From: Methanoculleus sp. MH98A
Lineage (GTDB): Archaea > Halobacteriota > Methanomicrobia > Methanomicrobiales > Methanoculleaceae
Assembly: GCF_000691865.1 (NCBI RefSeq)
Contig: NZ_JMIO01000033.1
Span: 1 to 64,000, forward strand
Direction of reading: 5' to 3'
DNA: 64,000 bases
The notes under the pieces were generated by a model. That model saw nothing but the letters and a program-made list of their open reading frames with translations, was not told the origin of the DNA and did not search any database. Numbering within the stretch: the stretch's first letter is position 1; every line of letters begins with the position of its first letter. The translations under genes were made by a program, and so were the position numbers. Positions 40,422 through 50,024 of the stretch are shown in pieces.

Positions 40422-43169
40422 ATGCTCGAGGAAGAATATACGCTCGATTATTTCAGGTCAGAGGGGTTTGAGCGGAAGGTCTGCAAGAGTTGCGGAGCGG
40501 CCTTCTGGACCCGGGACCCCGAACAGGAGTTCTGCGGCGACGCCCCGTGCGTGACGTATAACTTCATCGGCAACCCGGTCTTCAAGCCTCATAACGTTAG
40601 CGAGATGCGGGAGGCATTCCTCTCGTTCTTCGAGCGGCACGGTCATACACGCCTCGAACGATATCCCGTAGCCGCCCGGTGGAGAGACGACATCTACCTC
40701 ACCATCGCGTCCATCGCCGATTTTCAGCCGTTCGTCACGAGCGGGGTCGTTCCCCCGCCGGCGAACCCGCTGACCATCTCCCAGCCCTGCATCCGGTTAA
40801 ACGACCTCGACTCCGTCGGAAGGTCGGGGCGCCACCTGACGCTCTTTGAGATGATGGCGCACCACGCCTTCAACACCCCGGAGGAGCAGATCTACTGGAA
40901 GGACGAGACGGTCGCCCTCTGTGACGAGTTCATCAAGTCTATCGGGGGCGATCCCGCCCGGGTCAGCTACAAGGAGCACCCGTGGTACGGCGGCGGGAAC
41001 GCCGGAGCGTCCGTCGAGGTGCTCATCGGCGGTCTCGAGGTCGCGACGCTGGTCTTTATGAACCTGGGGCGGCAGAAGACCGATCAGCCGCCCGTCGACG
41101 TGAACGGGGTGCCTTACTACCCGATGCGGCTGAATATCGTGGACACCGGCTACGGCCTTGAGCGGTTCGTCTGGGCCTCGAAGGGTTCGCCGACGATCTA
41201 CGATGCGGTCTTCCCGGAGATGGTGAGCCGCCTGATGCGGTCGGCCCGTCTCGAGGACCTCCTCGACAACCCGGAGTTCACGAAGATCATGGGGCTCAGC
41301 GCCCGGTTCGCCGGAGTTATGGACATCTCCGGGACGAACCTCTACAACCTCAGGAAAAAGGTCGCCGAGGCGATCGACGTACCCGTCGAACGGCTCGAGC
41401 GGATCGTCGTTCCGATCGAGAAGGTCTACTCGATCGCCGACCACACCCGCTGCCTCGCCTACATGCTCGGGGACTGCATCGTCCCCTCGAACGTTCGCGA
41501 GGGCTACCTCGCCCGGCTCGTGCTTCGCCGGACGTTGCGGATGATGAACGACCTCTCGACGGACGACGCCCTCGCGGACCTGATCGAAGCACAGATGGAG
41601 GTCGTGGGGGTCGAGAACTTCGAGCAGGACGTGGACGCGGTCCGGGAGATCGTGGAGAACGAGGAGGCGCGGTACGCAAGCACGCTCGAGCGCGGGGCCC
41701 GGATCGTCCAGAAGATCGCCCGGAACTACAAGGCAAAGAGTTCCCGGGTTCCCCTCGAGGAGGTCGTCACCCTCTACGACTCGCACGGCATCCCGCCCGA
41801 GATGATACAGGACGTCGCCGCCGCCGAGGGTGCCGTCGTGGAGATCCCCGACAACTTCTACTCGCTGATCGCCGAGACGCACTCGGAGGCGCAGAAGGAG
41901 GCGCGGGGAGAAGACCCGCTCGACGCCTACCGCGAGCGTGCGGTCTCTCTCCCCCCGACGAAGAAGCTCTACTACGAACTCCCGAACGAGGTCGAGTTCG
42001 AGGCGATGGTGCTGGATTACTTCGACGGGATGGCGGTGCTGGACCAGACGCTCTTCTACCCCGAGGGCGGCGGCCAGCCGTCCGATACCGGCACACTGGT
42101 GACGTCCGAGAGCATGGTGCGGGTGGAGGAGGTCGTGAAACTCGGCGAGGTGATCCTCCACCGGGTCACGGGCGGCTGCCTGAAGCGCGGCGAGCGGGTG
42201 AAGGGCATGGTGGATGAGGAGCGCCGGTGGTCGCTGATGCGCCACCACACGGCGACCCACGTTCTCCTGCACGCCTCCCAGCAGGTGCTCGGCGTCCACG
42301 TGCACCAGGCGGGCGCCCAGAAGGGAAGCGAGGCTTCCCGCCTGGACATCCGGCACTACAAGCACATCACGCCCGAAGAACTCAGGAGGATCGAGCTTGT
42401 GGCGAACCGCCTGGTCATGGCCGATACGCCGGTCTACGTTCACGTCGAGGAGCGGACGAAGGCCGAGCAGAAGTACGGGTTCTGCCTCTACCAGGGCGGC
42501 GTCCCGCCGGGCCGGGAGATCAGGACGGTGCAGGTCGGCGCCGACGTGCAGGCGTGTGCGGGAACGCACGTCCGGACGACCGGCGAGATCGGGCCGATCC
42601 GGATCCTCGGCGTCGAGCATATCCAGGACGGCGTCGAGCGGCTGGTCTTTGCGGCCGGTATCGCCGCCGTGCATGCCGTGCAGCACCTGGCCGACCTCCT
42701 CCAGGAGTCCGCCGACGTGGTGAGCGTCCAGCCCGAGAACCTGCCGGCGACGGTAACGCGCTTTTTCTCGGAATGGAAAGAACAGAAGAAGGAGATTGAA
42801 CGTCTCCAGAAGAAAGTGGTGGACCTCGAGATGCAGAATCTCGACGGCGAGGTTGTGGACGGGGTCCGGGTCGTCGTCAGAACGCTCGATGCGACCCATA
42901 AGGAACTCGTCGCACTCGCCACGACCGTCGCCGACGAGGGCGGCGTGGCGCTCTTTGCATCGGGTGACGGCACCGTGAAGGTGGTGGCGACGTCGGGCGC
43001 CTCGACGGTGAACGCCGTCGATATCGTGCGGGAGGTCTGCGGTATCCTCGGCGGAAAGGGCGGCGGCAAGCCGAACCTTGCGCAGGGCGCGGGCCCGGAC
43101 GCCTCCCGTCTCGATGAAGCGCTCGATTACGGGCGCAACAGAATTATCGAAGCACTCCATGGCGAATGA
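40422..43169 (+). CDS. alaS: alanyl-tRNA synthetase, archaeal type
   Basis: 915 residues, correct for archaeal AlaRS. It charges tRNA-Ala. The archaeal N-terminal extension with a zinc-binding KSCGAAFWTRD-EQEFCGD-CVTY region is present, then the class II catalytic core (RLNDLDSVGRSGRHLTLFEM), the editing-domain motifs HHTATHVLLHA (about 607) and CAGTHVR (about 711), and a C-terminal DHHA1 domain with GKGGGKPNLAQGAG (about 877). CTATATCGG at about 40378-40386 is a likely TATA element. The following regulator gene starts inside its 3' end. Confidence 0.96.
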   Translation: MLEEEYTLDYFRSEGFERKVCKSCGAAFWTRDPEQEFCGDAPCVTYNFIGNPVFKPHNVSEMREAFLSFFERHGHTRLERYPVAARWRDDIYLTIASIADFQPFVTSGVVPPPANPLTISQPCIRLNDLDSVGRSGRHLTLFEMMAHHAFNTPEEQIYWKDETVALCDEFIKSIGGDPARVSYKEHPWYGGGNAGASVEVLIGGLEVATLVFMNLGRQKTDQPPVDVNGVPYYPMRLNIVDTGYGLERFVWASKGSPTIYDAVFPEMVSRLMRSARLEDLLDNPEFTKIMGLSARFAGVMDISGTNLYNLRKKVAEAIDVPVERLERIVVPIEKVYSIADHTRCLAYMLGDCIVPSNVREGYLARLVLRRTLRMMNDLSTDDALADLIEAQMEVVGVENFEQDVDAVREIVENEEARYASTLERGARIVQKIARNYKAKSSRVPLEEVVTLYDSHGIPPEMIQDVAAAEGAVVEIPDNFYSLIAETHSEAQKEARGEDPLDAYRERAVSLPPTKKLYYELPNEVEFEAMVLDYFDGMAVLDQTLFYPEGGGQPSDTGTLVTSESMVRVEEVVKLGEVILHRVTGGCLKRGERVKGMVDEERRWSLMRHHTATHVLLHASQQVLGVHVHQAGAQKGSEASRLDIRHYKHITPEELRRIELVANRLVMADTPVYVHVEERTKAEQKYGFCLYQGGVPPGREIRTVQVGADVQACAGTHVRTTGEIGPIRILGVEHIQDGVERLVFAAGIAAVHAVQHLADLLQESADVVSVQPENLPATVTRFFSEWKEQKKEIERLQKKVVDLEMQNLDGEVVDGVRVVVRTLDATHKELVALATTVADEGGVALFASGDGTVKVVATSGASTVNAVDIVREVCGILGGKGGGKPNLAQGAGPDASRLDEALDYGRNRIIEALHGE

Positions 43170-43806
43170 TGTTGTAGTTATCCAGCCGGGCGATGAAAAG
43201 GCACAGAAGATCGCCCGGGCGATGGCGAGCCAGACGGCAAACGCGATCATCCAGGCCTTCGGCGGCGGGCCGCTGACGTCGTCGGAGGTCGCCCGGCGGA
43301 TGAAGATCCCCATCACCACCGCTTCTTACCACATCGAGAACCTTCTCGACGCCGGGCTTCTCGAGGTTATGGAGACCCGCTGGAGCGAGAAGGGACGCGA
43401 GGTGAAGGTCTACGGCCTTGCGAACCAGGTTCTCATCATCGCGTCGCCGGCAAGCGATCTCCGGTCGGTGCTGCAGAAGTACGCGACGCTCTTTGGAATC
43501 ATCGTCCTCGCGAGCCTCGGGCTCTGGTCGATCCTCCCTGCGGTGCTGTCGTTCGGCGGCTATACTCCCGTCTCACGGGTGATGTCCGAGAACGGGGATA
43601 AATACGCCGGCGGCACCGGGGAGGACGTCTCGACGCTCCAGTCTCCCGTCCCTGCCGTGGATGCCGCCGGGGCGCTGCCGGTCCACGATATGGTGATGGG
43701 CTTCTTCTTCGGTGCCTGCGCGGTGCTGTTCGCGCTGCTGGTCTACGAGGTCTACTACTGGTGGCGTGCATCCCCGCGCGATCGGGTGGAAAAAGAGCAG
43801 AAATGA
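43159..43806 (+). CDS. membrane-anchored ArsR-like winged-helix regulator
   Basis: 215 residues. A winged helix (about 20-95) with GPLTSSEVARRMKIPITTAS, YHIENLLDAGLLEV and a wing KGREVKVYGLANQVLI is followed by two transmembrane helices (about 112-132 and 175-198). The roughly 45-residue loop between them lies outside if the HTH is inside. Membrane-bound one-component regulators of this form are common in Methanomicrobia; the signal is unknown. ATG 43159 lies 11 bases inside alaS, so it is translationally coupled to the synthetase. Confidence 0.82.
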   Translation: MANDVVVIQPGDEKAQKIARAMASQTANAIIQAFGGGPLTSSEVARRMKIPITTASYHIENLLDAGLLEVMETRWSEKGREVKVYGLANQVLIIASPASDLRSVLQKYATLFGIIVLASLGLWSILPAVLSFGGYTPVSRVMSENGDKYAGGTGEDVSTLQSPVPAVDAAGALPVHDMVMGFFFGACAVLFALLVYEVYYWWRASPRDRVEKEQK

Positions 43807-43844
43807 TATAAAAATAAGGTCCGGCGAGGGGGTTTGGAGGGTCT

Positions 43845-43973
43845 TTATCGCCGCCCCCTTGCAACTCCGGCCTCCGGCTGTTTTCCGGTTCCTGCTTCGA
43901 CTTTTGCTCCGCACTTGGGACAACGCGTCTTCTTCGGGTTGATCTCCGCTCCGCAACTGTAGCATTTCGGCAT
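43845..43973 (-). CDS. small double-CxxC zinc-ribbon protein (42 aa)
   Basis: A frame of 42 residues, MPKCYSCGAEINPKKTRCPK in the first half. Two knuckles CYSCG and CPKCG 15 residues apart form a minimal zinc ribbon, followed by a Gly/Ala/Arg-rich tail ending GRR. Similar tiny zinc ribbons are frequent in euryarchaea. It is convergent with the membrane regulator (gap 38 bases). No Shine-Dalgarno is evident. Confidence 0.65.
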   Translation of the reverse strand: MPKCYSCGAEINPKKTRCPKCGAKVEAGTGKQPEAGVARGRR

Positions 43974-44359
43974 GGTGTATCACCACACTGTGCCTGATTG
44001 GATTCTGATATCATAAGGCTATCTCATGGCGATTTCGGCCATAGTCGGGGCTGCAGGTTGAAAACGTCCCGAAGCGCGGCCGAAATGCGGTTAGAGGCGA
44101 TCTCATGATGCTCATGTGCCCGTACGGGTGCCGGGCCGATCTCCGGTTGTTTCCGTCTCCACCGGGGAGAAGGTCTTCTTTTTGAAAGCGGGCGAAGATC
44201 CGGTTGCCCCGGTCTTCCGTACGGTCGGCGTATCATACTCCCCGGTTTTCCGGATCATTCCACTTAATATCCAAAAAGATCGGTTTTATGAGATTTTTTG
44301 TGTCCGGCATATATTTGAATATGGATAATAATATATCGCCTGCTCGTCAACCATGATCC
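43974..44359. other. intergenic region with a 9-bp inverted repeat
   Basis: No convincing gene in 386 bases. ATTTCGGCC (44032-44040) and GGCCGAAAT (44078-44086) form a perfect 9-bp inverted repeat with a 37-base loop. The last 100 bases are AT-rich (TTAATATCC, ATATATTTGAATATGG, AATAATATATCG) and contain the promoter for the UPF0316 gene, and possibly one for the zinc-ribbon gene. Confidence 0.45.
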
Positions 44360-44959
44360 ATGCTCGGCGTCGTCCCGGGTATCGACCCGGAGTTCCTCTC
44401 TCTGGTTGTCGTCCCGGTCTTCATCTTTCTCGCACGCATCTGCGACGTCACCATCGGGACGATGCGGATCATCTTTGTCTCGCGCGGGATGAAGGTGGCC
44501 GCCCCAATCCTCGGGTTCGCCGAGATCTTTATCTGGATCGTCGCTATCGGCCAGATCTTTCAGAACCTCACGAACCCGCTCAACTACTTTGCCTATGCGG
44601 CCGGGTTCGCCGCCGGGAACTACATCGGGATGCTCGTCGAGGAGCGGCTGGCGATGGGGCTTGCGCTCATCCGGATCATCACCCAGCGCGACGCGACCAA
44701 CCTCATCGACTACCTCCGCGCCGCAGGCTACGGGGTGACCGTCCTCGACGCCCACGGGAAACAGGGGCCGGGCAAGGTCATCTTCTCGGTGGTCAAGCGC
44801 AAAAACATGGGCGACGTCGAGGATGCCATCCACGAGTTCAACCCCAAGGCGTTCTACTCGATAGAGGACGTCCGGCGGGCGGCGGAGGGGACGTTCCCGG
44901 TCGCTGTGCCGGGCCCGACCCCGTTTTCCTTCGGAAGGGTCATCCGGAGGGGGAAGTGA
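44360..44959 (+). CDS. UPF0316 / DUF2179 membrane protein
   Basis: 199 residues. Three transmembrane helices (about 10-30, 45-65, 75-92) with the family motif [21 protein letters not shown], then a cytoplasmic DUF2179 domain (about 105-180; [20 protein letters not shown]). DUF2179 is a GlnB-like fold seen at the end of YitT-type proteins; function unknown. ATG 44360 is used; a nearby upstream ATG (44353) is in another frame. Its last 20 bases overlap the convergent sugar dehydrogenase gene. Confidence 0.85.
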   Translation: MLGVVPGIDPEFLSLVVVPVFIFLARICDVTIGTMRIIFVSRGMKVAAPILGFAEIFIWIVAIGQIFQNLTNPLNYFAYAAGFAAGNYIGMLVEERLAMGLALIRIITQRDATNLIDYLRAAGYGVTVLDAHGKQGPGKVIFSVVKRKNMGDVEDAIHEFNPKAFYSIEDVRRAAEGTFPVAVPGPTPFSFGRVIRRGK

Positions 44960-46094
44960 CCCCTCCGTAGGTTATCCGGTAGACGGCGTTCGCCCGGTCG
45001 TCCGAGACCAGGATTGAGCCGTCGTTCGCGATCTCGACGTCCACCGGCCGCCCCCAGGCGTCGCCTCCCTGGAGCCACCCCTCCGCGAAGACCTCATAGG
45101 AGAGGGGGGTGCTGTTCTCGAGTTCGACCATCGTCACCCGGTAGCCGATAGGTTCCAGCCGGTTCCAGGAGCCGTGCTCGGCGATGAAGATCCTGTTCCG
45201 GTATCCTTCCGGGAACTGCCCGCCGTCATAGAACCGCATCCCGAGCGCGGCGACGTGCGGGCCGAGTTCCTGCTCGGGCGGCGTGAATTCACTGCACGGC
45301 TGCTCCTCCCCGAACTCCGGGTCGGGGATCGCCGCGCCGTGACAGTAGGGGAACCCGAAATGCATCCCCGCTTCCGGCGCCCGGTTGAGTTCGTCCGGCG
45401 GGATGTCGTCGCCGAGCCAGTCGCGGCCGTTGTCGGTGAACCATAACTCGCCGGTCCCGGGGTGCCAGTCGAACCCCACGGTGTTCCGGATGCCCCGGGC
45501 ATAGATCTCAAGATCGGTTCCGTCCGGGCTCATCCGGAAGATGGTGCCGAACCGCTCGTCTTCGGGGTCGCAGACGTTGCAGGGGGCGCCCACGGGGATG
45601 TAGAGGTTCCCGTCGGGGCCGAACGCGATGAACTTCCACCCGTGCGACGCGTCGTCCGGGAAGGCGTCGCTCACCACCGCCGGCTCGGGCGGGTTCTCGA
45701 GGTTCGCCTCGATCCCGTCGTAGCGGAGGATGCGGCTGATCTCGGCGACGTAAAGGGAGCCGTTACGGAACGCGACGCCGTTCGGGGAGTCGAGACCGCT
45801 TGCGATCGTGATCACCTCATCGCCCCTCCCGTCGCCGTCGCGGTCGGGTACGGCGTAGACGTTTCCCGGGCCGCGGCTCCCGACGAAGAGCGTCCCGTTC
45901 GGCGAGAGGGTCATCGACCGCGCCCCGGTAACGTTTCCGGCGTAGACGTCGATCGCAAACCCCGGCGGAAGGGTGATCGTATCGAGCGGCAGGGTGCCCG
46001 TGGTGCCGCCCGGCGGCATCACGACGGCCACGGCGATGCCGAGAAGGGCAATCACCGCAACGGCGGCAAGGATGAGAACGGTCCGGCGTGACAT
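44940..46094 (-). CDS. membrane-anchored PQQ-type sorbosone/glucose dehydrogenase-like beta-propeller
   Basis: 384 residues. An N-terminal signal anchor (about 5-26) is followed by a six-bladed propeller of the L-sorbosone / soluble aldose dehydrogenase family: [73 protein letters not shown] and AEHGSWNR. The key His (HGW) and Arg (RGIRN) are kept. PQQ supply in a methanogen is doubtful, so the actual cofactor and substrate are open. Cys in [10 protein letters not shown]-like and YCHGA segments may form a disulfide outside the cell. Confidence 0.8.
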   Translation of the reverse strand: MSRRTVLILAAVAVIALLGIAVAVVMPPGGTTGTLPLDTITLPPGFAIDVYAGNVTGARSMTLSPNGTLFVGSRGPGNVYAVPDRDGDGRGDEVITIASGLDSPNGVAFRNGSLYVAEISRILRYDGIEANLENPPEPAVVSDAFPDDASHGWKFIAFGPDGNLYIPVGAPCNVCDPEDERFGTIFRMSPDGTDLEIYARGIRNTVGFDWHPGTGELWFTDNGRDWLGDDIPPDELNRAPEAGMHFGFPYCHGAAIPDPEFGEEQPCSEFTPPEQELGPHVAALGMRFYDGGQFPEGYRNRIFIAEHGSWNRLEPIGYRVTMVELENSTPLSYEVFAEGWLQGGDAWGRPVDVEIANDGSILVSDDRANAVYRITYGGVTSPSG

Positions 46095-46140
46095 ACGTCA
46101 TCTCCGGACTCCTGATGGCGGGAGGGTATATAGGGGTTAC

Positions 46141-46857
46141 TCACGCAAACCGCCGGATGCCGGCGAGCGGCGGGAGGACGACCGCCTCGCCGTCGACCTC
46201 CACCACCGGCTGCAGGCTTCCCGCATCCACGCGGCGGAGGATGGGGGAGAGGAAGTCCCGGCTCCTTGCGTAGTTGATCATGACCCCCGGGGAGAGCGGG
46301 TTATAGGCCGGCAACACGATGATGTCTTTGCCCCTCACCATGCCCTCCCCGTAGAGGAAGCAGGGGAACCGGGCCATATCGATCTCGATCACCGGGTGAT
46401 CGTGGCCGATGACGAGCGTCCCGTGGTCGTCGACCGCCTGATCGCCATGAACCACCGTGTAGCCGCCGCGGTCGTAGCGCTCGACCGTCCCTCCTTTGAT
46501 TGCCGGCAGCATGACGTCGTGCGATCCCCGGACGAGGACGACCTCGCATTTGGCCTTGAGCGTCGCGAGGATCGTCTCAAACGACTCCTTTACGTCCCGG
46601 CTCACCCGGTCGAAGGCGTGGAAGATGTCCCCGTCGAGGACGAAGACCTCCGGCTTGAACCGGCCGAGGATCGCCTCGAACCGCTCAAGCAGCGTCTCCT
46701 CCTCGTGGAGCGGGAAGTGGAGCCCCTGCCGGTAGAGCGCCTCCGCAAGCCCGATATGGACGTCGGAGACGACGCAGAGGGATTGTTCCCTGACGTAGAG
46801 CGCGCCCTTGTAAAAGCCGAACCGGGAGAGGAGGTCGGCCTCCGTGACCGCGTTCAT
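46141..46857 (-). CDS. metallophosphoesterase paired with Lhr helicase (COG1407-like)
   Basis: 238 residues with calcineurin-like phosphoesterase motifs: SDVHIGLAEALYRQG, LDGDIFHAFD, RGSHD (GNHD variant), VIGHDHPVIE. All metal ligands are in place. The start overlaps the end of the lhr gene by four bases (ATGA). This helicase-phosphoesterase pairing is conserved in archaea and bacteria and suggests a joint nucleic-acid repair role, probably nuclease or phosphatase at DNA ends. Confidence 0.88.
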   Translation of the reverse strand: MNAVTEADLLSRFGFYKGALYVREQSLCVVSDVHIGLAEALYRQGLHFPLHEEETLLERFEAILGRFKPEVFVLDGDIFHAFDRVSRDVKESFETILATLKAKCEVVLVRGSHDVMLPAIKGGTVERYDRGGYTVVHGDQAVDDHGTLVIGHDHPVIEIDMARFPCFLYGEGMVRGKDIIVLPAYNPLSPGVMINYARSRDFLSPILRRVDAGSLQPVVEVDGEAVVLPPLAGIRRFA

Positions 46858-49472
46858 GCCGCCGCCTCACCCCCGATGCTGCTCATCACCCGGCGCTGGA
46901 ACTCGCGGAGCATCGAGAGTTTGTCCTGCGCGTAGACCGCGTCGGAGACGCCGAGCGTCGCAATCCCGAACGCGAGCGGGCTCGGGGACGCGGCGCGGGT
47001 CAGGACGACCTCGATCTCACCGGCACCGATCCCGTCGACGATCCGCCGGATGTTCTCCGCCTCGAACCGGTCATCGATCACCTCCCGGTAGGTCTCCCGC
47101 ATCACGGCGAAGCCGTCGAGCCGTTTGGCAAACGAGATCAGCATATCGGCGCTCACCTGCTGGCGCCGGGCGCTCCTTCGCCGCCCCATGTAGTTACGGA
47201 GGATCATGAACGACCGGGCTGCGTTGATCCGGAAGACCCTCTTCAAGAGCTGGGTGTCCCCGACGGCCTCCTCGAGGATCTCGTTGCACTCGTCGGCCCG
47301 GATGCCCCGGAGGATGCGTGCGGGGTCGGCCCGCTTCTCGAGCGGGATCGAGACTAAAAATCCGGTATCGCTGATCCCGACCGAGACGTTCGTCGTCACG
47401 TCCCGGGCGATCGTGAAGGCGACGATCCGGGAGAACCCGTCGTTGAACCGCAGCCCGTAGTTGGTCATGAAGTAGTAGAGCCGGCGATGGTTCTCCCGGT
47501 CGACCTGCTCCTCGACGACGATCCGGCCCGGCGTCGGGACGGCTTCGTCGCCCATGTAGAGCACCTGCTGCTCGAAGATCGCGCAGATGCTCCGGGCGCT
47601 GTTCTCGTCGATGGGGTAGTCGGCGAGGAGGGTCTCGACGATCTCTTCCGTTACCGCCCTCTCCATCGCGCGAAGCATCATCTCCTTGAACCGGAGGACG
47701 TGCAGGCCGAGATCGAACGAGAGCGGGAGTTTTTCGGAGAACCAGCTCGGGATCGTCGGCCGGTCGGTCGTCGGGTCGACGTAGAGTTTCCCGCCCCGGC
47801 GGTAGGCGAACCGGTAGCGCCGCCCGCCGAGGACGAAGACGTCGCCTTTGTTCATCCGCTCGAGGTACTTCTCGTCCAGGTTGCCGGCAAAGACCCCGTC
47901 CCGGGTGAGGACGTCGCAGGAGAACTCGTCCGGGATCGTCCCGGAGTTGAGGAAGTAGATCATCCGGGCGTTCCGCCCCCGTTTTCGCACCGTCCCTTCC
48001 TCCTCGTCGTGCCAGATCTTCGCGTAGATCCGGCGCTCCTCGAGCCCCGCGTACTCCCCGGCGAGGTAGCGGACGACGCTCATCAGGTCCTCCTCCCCAA
48101 GGTCGCGGTAACAGTACGACCGGCGGACCACCTCGAGCATTCCATCGATCCGCGTCTCCCCATCGAGCGCCATTCCGAAGACGTGCTGCGTGAGAACGTC
48201 GAGACAGTTCTCCGGGATATGAATTCTGTCCACGAACCCGTTCTGCCCCTCCCGGAGCATCACCGCGCACTCCACGAGTTCGTCGCGGTCGAGGACGACG
48301 ATCCGCCCCTTCACCACCTCGCCGAGGCGGTGCCCGGCCCGCCCGACCCGCTGGAGGAGCGCCGCGACGGATTTCGGGGAGCCCACCTGGAGGACGAGGT
48401 CGACGTGCGGCATGTCGACCCCGAGTTCGAGCGACGTCGAGGTCGTCACCACCTTCACCCTCCCGGACTTGAGCCGCTCCTCGACGGAGAGCCTTCCGTC
48501 CGTTCCCATCGAGCCGTGGTGGCAGCCGGTGTTCTCCTCCGTATACCATTCGGGGTAGCGGACGCGGAGGTTGTGGAGGATCCGCTCGGCGCCGTTTCTG
48601 GTGTTCGTGAAGACGAGCGTGTTGCTGTGCTCCTGGACGAGCCGGTGGATCGTCGAATAGAGGTGCCGCGCGAGGTCTTCGGGGGTGGTGTCGATGAGGT
48701 CGGGAACCGGGCAGAGGAGCTGTAGGTCGAACTCCCGCGCGAACCGGGTATCGACGATCTCCACCTCGCGCCCGGCGCCGACCAGGAACCGGCCGACCTC
48801 GGCGAGGGGCTCGATCGTCGCCGAGCACCCGATCCGGGTAAAGCCGCCGCCCGCTTCCTTCACCAGTTCCTCGAGCCGCTCGAGGCTCACCGAGAGATGG
48901 ACGCCGCGTTTCGAACCCGCGAGAGAGTGAATCTCGTCGACGACAACCCACCGGACCGTCCGGAGGCTCTCGCGGAACTTCGGGGAGTTCAAGAGGATTC
49001 CGAGGGTCTCGGGGGTGATGTTGAGGATGTGGGGGGGTTTCCTCGCCATCTTCGCCTTATCCGCCCGCGAGACGTCCCCGTGCCGGATGGCGTGGCGGAG
49101 CGGGGTGTGGTCGATCCCGTGCTCGCGGGCGATCCCGGCGATTCCGTCGAGCGGCAGGCTGAGGTTCTTGTGGATGTCGTTTGCAAGCGACTTGAGCGGC
49201 GAGACATAAAGGCAGTAGACGCTGTCTTCGAGCGCCCCCGCCCGTGCCCGGACGAAGAGGTCGTCGATGATTGCAAGAAACGCCGAGAGGGTCTTTCCCG
49301 ACCCGGTCGGCGAACAGATGAGGACGTTCTTTCTCTCGTGGATGAGCGGGACCGCCATCCGTTGCGGCGGGGTGAACCGCCCGTCCAGCCTTCGTATGCA
49401 CCATTCCCGTACGTTCTCGTCGAGGAGACCGAGGATCTCCTCGTTCGAATGCCTTTCCGGCCGCTTCTCCAT
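46854..49472 (-). CDS. lhr: Lhr-type superfamily 2 ATP-dependent helicase
   Basis: 872 residues, the length of the Lhr core. Motifs: Q-like FTPPQRMAVPLI, Walker A CSPTGSGKTLSAF (about 53-65), DEIHSLAGSKRG (about 178), GCSATIEP, HHGSMG, TSTSLELGVDMPHVD and QRVGRAGHRLG, then the winged helix and Lhr-core domain (SWFSEKLPLSFDLGLHVLRF). Lhr enzymes unwind DNA or RNA-DNA hybrids 3'-5' in repair and transcription-coupled processes. Forms an operon with the downstream phosphoesterase. Confidence 0.93.
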   Translation of the reverse strand: MEKRPERHSNEEILGLLDENVREWCIRRLDGRFTPPQRMAVPLIHERKNVLICSPTGSGKTLSAFLAIIDDLFVRARAGALEDSVYCLYVSPLKSLANDIHKNLSLPLDGIAGIAREHGIDHTPLRHAIRHGDVSRADKAKMARKPPHILNITPETLGILLNSPKFRESLRTVRWVVVDEIHSLAGSKRGVHLSVSLERLEELVKEAGGGFTRIGCSATIEPLAEVGRFLVGAGREVEIVDTRFAREFDLQLLCPVPDLIDTTPEDLARHLYSTIHRLVQEHSNTLVFTNTRNGAERILHNLRVRYPEWYTEENTGCHHGSMGTDGRLSVEERLKSGRVKVVTTSTSLELGVDMPHVDLVLQVGSPKSVAALLQRVGRAGHRLGEVVKGRIVVLDRDELVECAVMLREGQNGFVDRIHIPENCLDVLTQHVFGMALDGETRIDGMLEVVRRSYCYRDLGEEDLMSVVRYLAGEYAGLEERRIYAKIWHDEEEGTVRKRGRNARMIYFLNSGTIPDEFSCDVLTRDGVFAGNLDEKYLERMNKGDVFVLGGRRYRFAYRRGGKLYVDPTTDRPTIPSWFSEKLPLSFDLGLHVLRFKEMMLRAMERAVTEEIVETLLADYPIDENSARSICAIFEQQVLYMGDEAVPTPGRIVVEEQVDRENHRRLYYFMTNYGLRFNDGFSRIVAFTIARDVTTNVSVGISDTGFLVSIPLEKRADPARILRGIRADECNEILEEAVGDTQLLKRVFRINAARSFMILRNYMGRRRSARRQQVSADMLISFAKRLDGFAVMRETYREVIDDRFEAENIRRIVDGIGAGEIEVVLTRAASPSPLAFGIATLGVSDAVYAQDKLSMLREFQRRVMSSIGGEAAA

Positions 49473-50024
49473 CCTGTTACCTCTTGTCGTCCCCGGGGTC
49501 CCGCCGTGCGCCCTCCCGCATAGCGATGCGGGGAACGGCAGGCCCGCGTAATCCCTGATCCGCTCCTTGTCCGGGAGAATTTACCCACATCGGCTCTATG
49601 GGGCGTCGAAGTGGGGATATGGTGCTGCAGAAATGAGTTCTGGCAGCCGTAATGCTCCTGTTGCGGCCGGAGCGATGCGCCGAATTTTGTATGTATTTTG
49701 CGATCATCCAAAATAGCCTTTTGCGTCTTTGGGGTTGATCGGCCGGGGTGGGTGGGTGATATTTTGCGGGTTTGTTGTGCCTTTATGGCGATTCATGCAT
49801 GATTCCTACGGTATTGGATCCCCGGCGGATCCCGCCCGACAGCCGACCGCGGTTCGCGCCCTCCTTTTCGCTGGAGGGTGTATGTTGCCGCCCTTTTCGG
49901 CAATGCCCGCCCTCCTTCTCCCCCCGGTTCCGGTAAACCCGGGGGAAGAGGGCGGGCACCCCCGTCCCGGAGTTTCTGGGATATTCTAATGTATGATCTG
50001 GTAAAACCTAACAGCGGAACTACG
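49473..50024. other. intergenic region between divergent genes with a strong hairpin
   Basis: 552 bases. No supported gene: a plus-strand open frame at 49729-49989 has Pro/Gly-rich content without motifs or promoter. The main structure is an almost perfect hairpin at 49904-49958. AT-rich spots at 49680-49720 could serve the helicase gene. The last 36 bases before 50025 could instead be coding if hxlB begins at ATG 49989. Confidence 0.45.
49904..49958 (+). repeat. long GC-rich hairpin upstream of hxlB
   Basis: The left arm TGCCCGCCCTC (49904-49914) is the exact reverse complement of GAGGGCGGGCA (49948-49958). The inner part continues as CTTCTCCCCCCGG against CCCGGGGGAAG with single-base bulges, leaving a loop of about 10 bases. 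It could be a leader hairpin, a terminator for an upstream transcript or a protein site. Confidence 0.5.

Noticed and set aside
40797-43319. 840-codon open frame on the minus strand opposite alaS
   Set aside because: It is the antisense shadow of a GC-rich conserved gene; its translation is low-complexity (His/Asp/Val/Leu/Arg-rich) with no motifs.
49729-49989. 86-codon plus-strand frame in the lhr-hxlB gap
   Set aside because: Pro/Gly-rich without motifs, it contains the hairpin and lacks a Shine-Dalgarno or TATA at the right distance.
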